DNA from: JANLQX01 sp031368095
GTDB lineage: Bacteria; Actinomycetota; Acidimicrobiia; Acidimicrobiales; JANYDT01
Direction: 5' to 3'
Length of the DNA stretch: 7,402 bases
Assembly: GCA_031368095.1 (NCBI GenBank)
Contig: JANLQX010000117.1
Coordinates: 1-7,402 of the forward strand
Positions within the stretch are counted from its first letter, which is position 1, and every line of letters begins with the position of its first letter. Shown here piece by piece: positions 1-4,956 of this stretch. The notes below the pieces were generated by a model. The model was given only the letters and a program-made list of their open reading frames with translations. It was not told where the DNA came from and did no database searches. The position numbers and the translations under genes are program-made.

Positions 1-229
1 CCTCGATACGGGCGATCGCCGCAGTAACCGACGCATCGTCGGTTACATCGAGCTGCACGAAGCGAGCGTCGCCGATCGCCGGGGTGATACTGGCGACCGC
101 CTGTTGTCCACGCTCGGCGTCACGAGCGCCCACGTACACACGTATCCCTTCCGCGGCGAGGTGGGCAGCGATGGCCTGGCCGATGCCCTTGTTCGCCCCG
201 GTGACCAGTGCGACTCGTGGAGTTGTCAT
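1..229 (-). CDS. Short-chain dehydrogenase/reductase (SDR), N-terminal part, cut by window start
   Basis: The reverse complement from the ATG at 229 is open to the window edge and gives 76 residues. Residues 5-17 form the first beta strand and the glycine-rich nucleotide loop (VALVTGANKGIG, the TGxxxGxG signature of classical SDRs). Residues 31-37 (VYVGARD) are the second strand, where the Arg suggests NADPH preference. Residues 58-64 (VQLDVTD) are the adenine-ring-binding segment typical of the family. The wording TGANKGIG plus ARDxxRG recalls carbonyl-reductase-like SDRs. The catalytic Ser-Tyr-Lys region lies outside the window, so the substrate cannot be inferred. No Shine-Dalgarno sequence is obvious before the ATG; a weak CAGACT box sits at -12 to -7, so a leaderless start is possible. 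Family call is strong; function open. Confidence 0.9.
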   Translation of the reverse strand, partial: MTTPRVALVTGANKGIGQAIAAHLAAEGIRVYVGARDAERGQQAVASITPAIGDARFVQLDVTDDASVTAAIARIE

Positions 230-429
230 GGCGCCAGTCTGCCGACGAATGACGGCGCGACTTCTTTCACTGCGTTCCGCCTGAAGGTACGGAGTGCACA
301 ACGTTCGCGCGGAGTTTGGTGCGAGCGACCACGCATCCAATCGTGAGGCCGAGCGCTTCGAGGATCGGAGGGCGACCTTGCCGAAATGCGGGCCGGGCAC
401 GCCACGTGACCGTTCTGATCGCCCGCTCG
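230..429. other. Intergenic stretch with no supported gene
   Basis: This is the upstream region of the SDR gene. Short open frames exist on both strands, but a hand count of GC by codon position in the best minus-strand frame (about 69, 61 and 66 percent) shows no coding bias. No RNA gene, repeat or clear promoter was seen. It presumably holds the SDR promoter on the minus strand. Confidence 0.5.
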
Positions 430-678
430 CTATACGACGACATCGGTGACTCCGGCGCCGCCACCCGTCTTGGACGGGCGCACGCCGGTGAGGTTCAAGC
501 CCGCCTGCACGAGGCCGACGCGGCCGCAAGAGGCGTCGATATTGGCCCCCTCCTCGCCTCCGGGGACCGGGCCGAGGCGGTGGGCGTCGGCAACGGCGAC
601 CGTCGGCACGCCGTTCCAATGGGTGTCAAGCCTTCGGACCGGATTCATGGACGGCATCGCGGAGTGCGCCACGATCAC
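430..678 (-). pseudogene. Possible unrecognised small gene or gene remnant
   Basis: The minus-strand frame ending with TAG at 430-432 is open through this stretch. A hand count over 86 triplets (433-690) gives GC of roughly 73, 53 and 86 percent at first, second and third positions when read on the minus strand. That is the pattern of real genes in high-GC bacteria, and it fits the plus-strand reading less well. Possible starts are GTG at 678 or 672, or ATG at 657 or 648; none has a ribosome binding site. The product would be about 70-82 residues, with a run like VPTVAVADAHRLGPVPGGEE and a glycine-rich end. I do not recognise the family. It may be a C-terminal remnant of a larger gene whose 5' part was replaced by the toxin-antitoxin operon, or a small intact gene. 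The frame also runs further upstream, but that part overlaps the promoter of the next gene. Confidence 0.3.
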
Positions 679-700
679 CGCGGCGAACTGATGCGGTCTC

Positions 701-729
701 TTGCCTTGTCGATCGGCCGGATCTACAAT
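701..729 (+). promoter_or_regulatory. Sigma-70-type promoter of the antitoxin/PIN operon, leaderless transcript
   Basis: TTGCCT at 701-706 and TACAAT at 724-729 are separated by exactly 17 bases, a near-consensus housekeeping promoter. Six bases lie between the -10 box and the ATG at 736, which puts the last T of the box at -7 if transcription starts on the A of the ATG. No Shine-Dalgarno sequence precedes the ATG. Together these indicate a leaderless mRNA. The spacer holds GATC-GGCCG-GATC at 711-723, a possible operator for autoregulation by the AbrB-fold product (inference). Confidence 0.7.
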
Positions 730-735
730 GCACTC

Positions 736-975
736 ATGAGCACTACAACTACCGTCAGAGTCTCGAGTCGGGGCCAGATGAGTTTGCCGGCGGCGGCTCG
801 ACATAGGTGGGGCGTGGAAGGTGGCGGGGAGATCGGTGTGATCGATCTCGATGGGGCGCTACTCCTCGTCCCCGGAGGGATCGACGCGGCCAAGAAGGCA
901 CTTCGAGCGGCGATAGCGAATGGGCGTTACGAGCGTGCCGTGCGGGCCATTGACGATGCCGATTTGTCGAACTAA
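736..975 (+). CDS. AbrB/MazE/SpoVT-type DNA-binding protein, probable antitoxin
   Basis: The 79-residue product carries a swapped-hairpin AbrB domain at about residues 5-48: VRVSSRGQMSLPAAAR (7-22) followed by a short acidic beta segment and LLLVPGG (42-48). This is the standard pattern V..RGQ..LP...R...G...G. The tail (49-79) is predicted helical, rich in Ala and Arg with a terminal acidic patch, like antitoxin tails that wrap a toxin. The ATG at 736 is chosen because the AbrB motif begins right after it and because the -10 box lies six bases upstream; the frame continues further upstream but without coding character. The next gene starts 17 bases after the stop and encodes a PIN-like protein, so a toxin-antitoxin role with DNA-binding autoregulation is likely. 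It could instead be a stand-alone regulator. Confidence 0.85.
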   Translation: MSTTTTVRVSSRGQMSLPAAARHRWGVEGGGEIGVIDLDGALLLVPGGIDAAKKALRAAIANGRYERAVRAIDDADLSN

Positions 976-992
976 ACCCCGCTCGCACCGCC

Positions 993-1439
993 ATGGGGCC
1001 GCTTCTTCTGGACGATCGCCTCTTACTTGACCACTTGCTCGGTAGTGGCTCGACCGGTTTACGAAACCTTTCCCGTCGACGCCCGGTCGCCACGACAGGG
1101 CTTTGGTACTACCGCCTCTGTCATGCCATCCGCTCCGACATCGTTGTTGGCGCGCTCTCCGGGCCGTTCCTCGCCGCCCCGACCGAGGTTCGGGCCCGAG
1201 CTAGTTCGGCCCTGCTGCGCCTTCCTGACACCGTCGACCTTGCCAGCATGCGCAACCTCGCTTCGAACATGGCCGAGTTGGCCGAGCGCCACCGCCTTAA
1301 CGTGCTGTCACTCGAAGCCCTAGCGGCCGCGCTCACCCTCGGGGCCGAACTGGCGATGGCTGAGGGAAGCGAAAACCCATCGCTGCACGAGGCAGCAAAG
1401 GCTGAGCAGATACGCGTACATATCGTCACCCCGGGGTGA
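993..1439 (+). CDS. PIN-like domain protein, candidate toxin of a type II toxin-antitoxin pair
   Basis: A 148-residue protein directly follows the AbrB-type gene. Its start (LLLDDRLLLDHLLG, 4-17) matches the first strand and helix of PIN domains, with D7 or D8 in the place of the invariant first Asp. Residues 96-127 (LAERHRLNVLSLEALAAA, then LGAELAMAEGSEN) align by eye with the PIN C-terminal half, where families usually have RHGL..YDA..LALA..LGAPLLT.D. E108 stands where Asp is normal and E124 or E127 where the last Asp is normal. The final IRVHIV (140-145) matches the closing strand. Canonical PIN toxins are metal-dependent RNases; here the site is altered, so the protein may be a variant or inactive nuclease. 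The ATG has no clear ribosome binding site, so expression may depend on translation of the upstream gene. The fold assignment is by eye and needs a profile or structure test. Confidence 0.6.
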   Translation: MGPLLLDDRLLLDHLLGSGSTGLRNLSRRRPVATTGLWYYRLCHAIRSDIVVGALSGPFLAAPTEVRARASSALLRLPDTVDLASMRNLASNMAELAERHRLNVLSLEALAAALTLGAELAMAEGSENPSLHEAAKAEQIRVHIVTPG

Positions 1440-1462
1440 ACTTCTTGTTCGGCCAGGCACTG

Positions 1463-1978
1463 CTACGAACGGCCGAGGAAACCGGCACCGACGGTGATGG
1501 CCTGGAAGTCGCGGAGGTAGCGGGGGGCGAGGTGAGCGCGGATCACCGCCAGCGCCTCATCGGCCGCCGCCCCGGGCGCACCGCCTTCACGTTGGATCAC
1601 GTCAAGATCCAGGATCGATGCCTCCAGAGCGCGACCGAGGTCCGTATGCGCACGGACGACTTCCTCACGGTCGGGAGGTGCAGGATAGTCAGCGCGCTGA
1701 CCAATAGACGAAGCCCGAGCGCGGACGGCATCGGCCTCCTCGCCAGTGACTGCCGCCAGGCATTCGGCGGCGGTCCGCAGGGTGACAGTCATCGCGTTGT
1801 GCTCGTCGATCAGCGCCGCGTCGAACATCGGGATGATCTGGCGGACAGCCTGCAGGATCGACTGCATCATCGCCGCCGAGGCCTGGGCCTTTTCGTTTGA
1901 CAGGTAGGGCATCAGTTCGTTGCCGATGCCGAGGACAACACCTTCGAGCAGGCCGTCGATTCCGGGTGATGTGTTCAT
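1463..1978 (-). CDS. Small helical protein of unknown function, coupled to the phosphotransferase gene
   Basis: The 171-residue product has no signal peptide or membrane segment and looks all-helical. Residues 7-34 include ELMPYLSNEKAQ (21-32), and further amphipathic helices follow at about 35-80 and 100-150. The ATG at 1978 overlaps the TGA of the upstream phosphotransferase gene as ATGA, so the two are co-transcribed and translationally coupled. I recall similar small proteins, with a motif like E..P.L....A, accompanying ACAD10-type phosphotransferases in actinobacteria; that is memory, not a search. A role as accessory subunit, stabiliser or regulator of the kinase is inferred from coupling only. 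Its stop is 23 bases from the convergent stop of the PIN-like gene, and no clear terminator was seen between them. Confidence 0.75.
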   Translation of the reverse strand: MNTSPGIDGLLEGVVLGIGNELMPYLSNEKAQASAAMMQSILQAVRQIIPMFDAALIDEHNAMTVTLRTAAECLAAVTGEEADAVRARASSIGQRADYPAPPDREEVVRAHTDLGRALEASILDLDVIQREGGAPGAAADEALAVIRAHLAPRYLRDFQAITVGAGFLGRS

Positions 1979-3027
1979 GCGGGCGCTCCTGGATAGCCAA
2001 GTAGTTGAGTGAAGGCCACCAACGTGGCGGAGCTTGGTTGCAGCAGGTACAGATGCAAGAACTGCTCATGTTCGTGGTCGACGCGGCGCTTTATTGCCGA
2101 TGCCACCGGCACGGCGATGTTCATCGTGCCGAACAGAATGAAGTAGCCGAGCTCCTCGGAGGTCACGGCGAAGCCGGTGAGCTTGTTGTAGTACGCCAGG
2201 AAGCCTCCTTCGTCTCGAGGATGAGACATCACCGCAGTGTTGCTCATACCGTCCATTGCCACCATCCAACCGAGGTCCTCTCGCGGGTCCCCGACCCGCG
2301 AGTTCTCCCAGTCGATCAAGGCTGTCACTCTGCCTTCGTCGTAGAGAAAGTTGGCCGGGTTGAAGTCTCCGTGGACGAGACACAACGGAAGCGGACGCGG
2401 CTTGTGACGACGAAGCGTGAGCGCCGCGTCGAGCATGATCATCGCCGCCGGGTCGTAGTTCAACGAGGGATACGACGACACGTAGTACTCGAAGGTGGAG
2501 TCCATATAGGCATCCCACGAGGACGCATCGATGCCCACGCCGCGGGGGTCCGAAAGTTGGCCACCAACGTTGAGCGTGGCGACCTCGGTGGTGTGCAGTT
2601 CGACGAGCACCTCGCAGAGATGACGCATCACGGCGTCGGCCTGGCTGGCATCGACGCCACCGTTGAACAGTTCCGACGTCTGAGACTTCCCATGCATTCG
2701 CTCGATCACCATGGCGGCCTCACCGAACACCGACGTATCGGTTTCTGCCCCGTAGCTCCGACTCACCGGAATCTCCGTATGCGCACGTATGGCTTCGAGG
2801 AGTTCATGCTCGACCTGCCGGCTGGTTTCGAGAATCGCAGCGGCCGACGGCGGGTTCTTCCGAAGGATCAGAGGCAACACCTCCTCAACGCCACCCCGCG
2901 TGACGCGCGCATCGAAACGAAACGTCTCGCGCGAGAAGCCGCCCGGTATCGGGACGAGGTCTTCGACCACAACATGGTCAACGTCACCTAGATGGCGATG
3001 CAAGTACTCAGCAAGCTGAACATTCAC
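1975..3027 (-). CDS. Phosphotransferase of the aminoglycoside phosphotransferase/ACAD10-11 kinase family
   Basis: The 350-residue product is a small-molecule kinase. GGFSRETF (29-36) is the nucleotide-binding loop form seen in the ACAD10/11-like branch, and LILRK (53-57) supplies the ATP-contacting basic residue. The catalytic loop is HGDFNPAN (219-226) with D221 as base and N226 as metal ligand. IDWEN (238-242) carries the second metal ligand, D239, followed by GDPREDLGW (246-254). All key residues are intact. In mammals this kinase module is fused to acyl-CoA dehydrogenases and phosphorylates 4-hydroxyacyl-CoAs; a similar hydroxyacyl-CoA or other hydroxyl substrate is possible here but unproven. 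I place the start at the GTG at 3027 because GGAAGGA lies five bases upstream and family homology begins just after it; an ATG at 3099 would add 24 atypical residues. The gene overlaps its downstream neighbour by four bases. Confidence 0.88.
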   Translation of the reverse strand: MNVQLAEYLHRHLGDVDHVVVEDLVPIPGGFSRETFRFDARVTRGGVEEVLPLILRKNPPSAAAILETSRQVEHELLEAIRAHTEIPVSRSYGAETDTSVFGEAAMVIERMHGKSQTSELFNGGVDASQADAVMRHLCEVLVELHTTEVATLNVGGQLSDPRGVGIDASSWDAYMDSTFEYYVSSYPSLNYDPAAMIMLDAALTLRRHKPRPLPLCLVHGDFNPANFLYDEGRVTALIDWENSRVGDPREDLGWMVAMDGMSNTAVMSHPRDEGGFLAYYNKLTGFAVTSEELGYFILFGTMNIAVPVASAIKRRVDHEHEQFLHLYLLQPSSATLVAFTQLLGYPGAPA

Positions 3028-3032
3028 GGTAT

Positions 3033-3039
3033 TCCTTCC
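3033..3039 (-). promoter_or_regulatory. Ribosome binding site fixing the GTG start of the phosphotransferase
   Basis: GGAAGGA on the minus strand lies five bases before the GTG at 3027. It is strong and well spaced, whereas the upstream ATG at 3099 has nothing comparable. This supports the shorter protein. Confidence 0.7.
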
Positions 3040-3159
3040 GTCGGTATCCGTAGTGTTAGCAAACAACAGGCCCCTCGTGCCGTCTGTAACCACGATCACG
3101 GAGCGGCGCGTCAGTCCGACGCAGACGGTCGTTCACCGGGTCTTCGGCCGGCGGGGCTC

Positions 3160-3165
3160 TACGCT
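3160..3165 (+). promoter_or_regulatory. Putative -10 box of a leaderless dGTPase-like gene
   Basis: TACGCT fits TAnnnT and ends six bases before the GTG at 3172, so transcription would start on the G of the start codon. The geometry is the same as for the antitoxin gene at 724-736. No clear -35 box at the right distance was found (TTCACC at 3132-3137 is too far), and there is no good Shine-Dalgarno sequence. The 144-base interval 3028-3171 must also contain the minus-strand promoter of the phosphotransferase operon, which I could not place. Confidence 0.45.
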
Positions 3166-3171
3166 CGTGCC

Positions 3172-4365
3172 GTGAGCCTCGACGAACAAGACGGCGTGGC
3201 GGCCGACGCCAACCCGTCATGGTTCGATGCCCAGGTGCTCTCACATCGCGAGCAGGCCTGGGGCGCGACGATGGCTGGGCATCGCGCCGAGGACACCGCC
3301 GTCGTCACGGCCCATGCTCACTCGAGCGCGAGCGTGGCACTCGATCGCCCGTTCCTGCGCGAGGAGCGCGAACAGCTGTTGAGCGCGAGCCTTGCGTCCG
3401 GCGCCACGCTGTGTTTCGGCGCCGGTCACCGAACGATCGACGAAGGTCCCGATCCGGTTCGCACCTGCTTCGAGCGCGACCGTGACCGGATCCTGCACTC
3501 GTCGTCGTTTCGTCGCCTCGCGGGAAAGACCCAGGTGTTCGTGTTTCCCGGCGACCATCAGCGCACCCGCCTCACCCATGCGTTGGAGGTGGCTCAGGTC
3601 GCTCGATCGATCGCCCAGGCGTGTCGTCTCAACGTGGCCCTGGCTGAAGCAATCGCGCTCGGTCACGACTGCGGCCATGGACCGGGCGGGCACGCCAGTG
3701 AGGATGCCCTGTCACCCTACGTCGACGGCGGGTACGACCACGCCGTGTGGGGTGCCGACGTGGCGCTCGCCCCGCTCAACCTGTGCCGCGAAACGCTCGA
3801 CGGCATTCGCAACCACTCGTGGTCGAGACCGGCACCGCTCACCCCCGAAGGCGAGGTGGTGAGTTGGGCTGACCGCATCGCCTACGTCTGTCACGACGTC
3901 GAGGATGCCGCTGCGGCAGGGATCGTGTCCGTCGACGACCTTCCGTCGATCGTGCGCGAACGCTGCGGGACAACCCGCTCCGACCAACTCAATGCGTTCA
4001 TTGCGGCGATGGTCGATGCCACGGCGGCAACCGGACGCATCGCCATGACCGCACCGACCGCCGCGGCCCTTGCGGCGTTTCGTAAGTGGAACTACGAACG
4101 GATCTACCTCCGTGACGAATCCCGGGCGCAAGCTCGTCAGGTCGTCGATCTGCTCCGGAGTCTCGTGGACCACTACGCCGCTCATCCCGCCGCACTCCCG
4201 TTCGCGTTTCGCGTCGACGGCGCTGGCACCCCGGCCCTGCTCCACTCCGTGGTGACCTATGTAAGTGGCATGACCGACCGCTACGCCTGCTCCCAGGCCC
4301 TTGCACTGCTGGACTGGGACCCGGCCCGCCTCCCCGCAGGTGTCGACGTCCTCGCCCTGCGCTAG
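3172..4365 (+). CDS. dgt: dGTPase-like HD-domain deoxynucleoside triphosphate triphosphohydrolase
   Basis: The 397-residue product matches dGTP triphosphohydrolases, which split dNTPs to deoxynucleoside and triphosphate in the cytoplasm and tune dNTP pools. Residues 101-123 (ERDRDRILHS, FRRLAGKTQVF) are the family signature. The HD metal site is intact: H136 in RTRLTHALEVAQVARSIA, H165-D166 in GHDCGHGPGGH, and D234 in WADRIAYVCHDVEDA. The later segments FRKWNYERIY (303-312) and YVSGMTDRYA (363-372) are also family-typical. GHGPGGH replaces the more common GHPPFGH. I chose the GTG at 3172: third positions are about 80 percent GC after it and lower before it, an ATG at 2992 would overlap the divergent kinase gene, and a -10 box is well placed. 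Homology starts near residue 61, so the first 60 residues are an extension of unknown role. Nucleotide preference cannot be read from sequence. Confidence 0.88.
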   Translation: MSLDEQDGVAADANPSWFDAQVLSHREQAWGATMAGHRAEDTAVVTAHAHSSASVALDRPFLREEREQLLSASLASGATLCFGAGHRTIDEGPDPVRTCFERDRDRILHSSSFRRLAGKTQVFVFPGDHQRTRLTHALEVAQVARSIAQACRLNVALAEAIALGHDCGHGPGGHASEDALSPYVDGGYDHAVWGADVALAPLNLCRETLDGIRNHSWSRPAPLTPEGEVVSWADRIAYVCHDVEDAAAAGIVSVDDLPSIVRERCGTTRSDQLNAFIAAMVDATAATGRIAMTAPTAAALAAFRKWNYERIYLRDESRAQARQVVDLLRSLVDHYAAHPAALPFAFRVDGAGTPALLHSVVTYVSGMTDRYACSQALALLDWDPARLPAGVDVLALR

Positions 4366-4372
4366 GGGCATG

Positions 4373-4444
4373 GTTGGATCGTTGGCGACACGTTGTCCAC
4401 TTGGCGACGTCGTTTCGACGTCAACGGGTCGCCAACCATCCAAC
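4373..4444. repeat. Nested inverted repeat, possible terminator or attenuator
   Basis: A 17-base left arm (4373-4389, GTTGGATCGTTGGCGAC) pairs with 4428-4444 with one mismatch (4380 against 4437). Inside the 38-base loop, GACGTCG (4406-4412) pairs perfectly with CGACGTC (4416-4422) around TTT. The unit TTGGCGAC occurs at 4382-4389 and 4401-4408, and inverted at 4428-4435. The structure begins eight bases after the dGTPase stop and ends 16 bases before the next ribosome binding site. There is no T-run, so it is not a classical intrinsic terminator. It may be a U-less actinobacterial terminator, an RNA processing site or a protein-binding site. Confidence 0.7.
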
Positions 4445-4460
4445 GGTTGACGCGCTGCTA

Positions 4461-4468
4461 GGAAGGAG
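4461..4468 (+). promoter_or_regulatory. Strong ribosome binding site for the DinB-fold gene
   Basis: GGAAGGAG ends five bases before the ATG at 4474. It is the best Shine-Dalgarno sequence on the plus strand of the window and contrasts with the leaderless genes upstream. It fixes the start of the following gene. Confidence 0.75.
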
Positions 4469-4473
4469 CCCGC

Positions 4474-4956
4474 ATGAGTGCGCCGTTTGATTCGATGTCG
4501 ATGGCCGATGCCGCGGTCACGCTGCGATCACTGCCCCGTCGCTTTACCGAGACGGTGAGCGGCCCGGTCGGCGACGACTCGTGGGGCCGCACCGTGCGCG
4601 CCCCGGGTCCGTCGGGACGAAGTGCCCTGGGGTCACTCGCCGTAGCCGACGCCGAACTCGTGGCCCTCGGCACGGCCATCGCGTCGCTCCCGTTGGAGAA
4701 GTCGCCCGTGGTGAACCTTGGACCGGTTCGCCGCGCCGCCGAGCCCAAGGCCTCGCCTGCCGACCTGCTCGCCGCCGTCAAGGTGAACGCAGCCCGGGCC
4801 GCCGCCGCCGTGGAGGGCCGAGGCCACGACGACTTCGCCCGCCAGGTCACCGTCGACGGCAAATCGATGTCGGCCCAGGACTACGTGCGTCGCACCGTCG
4901 CCGCCTGCCTTTCCCACCTCAACGACGCCCGAGAGGCCATCGAGGCAGCAACCTAG
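4474..4956 (+). CDS. DinB/mycothiol-dependent maleylpyruvate isomerase-fold protein with a degenerate metal site
   Basis: The 160-residue product looks like a four-helix bundle of the DinB/MDMPI_N type. Evidence is the opening helix ADAAVTLRSLPRRFTETV (11-28), the segment GPSGRSALGSLAVADAELVAL (45-65) where family members usually read GWSALEHA.HVAD, and the closing VDGKSMSAQDYVRRTVAACLSHLNDAREAI (127-156). In metal-binding members three histidines hold a divalent ion. Here the positions expected around 54 and 56 are Ser and Ala, and of the usual C-terminal pair only H148 remains. Catalysis by the standard thiol-transferase mechanism is therefore unlikely; a binding or structural role is inferred. 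The start is supported by GGAAGGAG. The gene follows the dGTPase gene after the nested repeat, and its TAG touches the convergent stop of the VWA gene. It may share a transcript with the dGTPase gene if the repeat is not a terminator. Confidence 0.7.
   Translation: MSAPFDSMSMADAAVTLRSLPRRFTETVSGPVGDDSWGRTVRAPGPSGRSALGSLAVADAELVALGTAIASLPLEKSPVVNLGPVRRAAEPKASPADLLAAVKVNAARAAAAVEGRGHDDFARQVTVDGKSMSAQDYVRRTVAACLSHLNDAREAIEAAT

Noticed and set aside
316..735. Upstream extension of the AbrB-type gene to an ATG at 316
   Set aside because: The AbrB motif starts right after 736, a promoter lies at 701-729 inside the extension, and codon-position GC in 433-690 fits the minus strand better.
1447..1477. 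Small hairpin (TCGGCC at 1449-1454 with GGCCGA at 1471-1476) between the convergent PIN-like and helical-protein genes
   Set aside because: Six base pairs, a 16-base loop and no T-run; too weak to call a terminator.
2005..2991. Long plus-strand open frame (328 codons) opposite the phosphotransferase gene
   Set aside because: The minus-strand frame carries all kinase motifs; the plus-strand frame shows no recognisable motif and is an antisense by-product of high GC content.
3712..4443. Minus-strand open frame opposite the dGTPase gene
   Set aside because: The plus strand holds the intact HD-domain signature residues; the minus-strand product has no family features.
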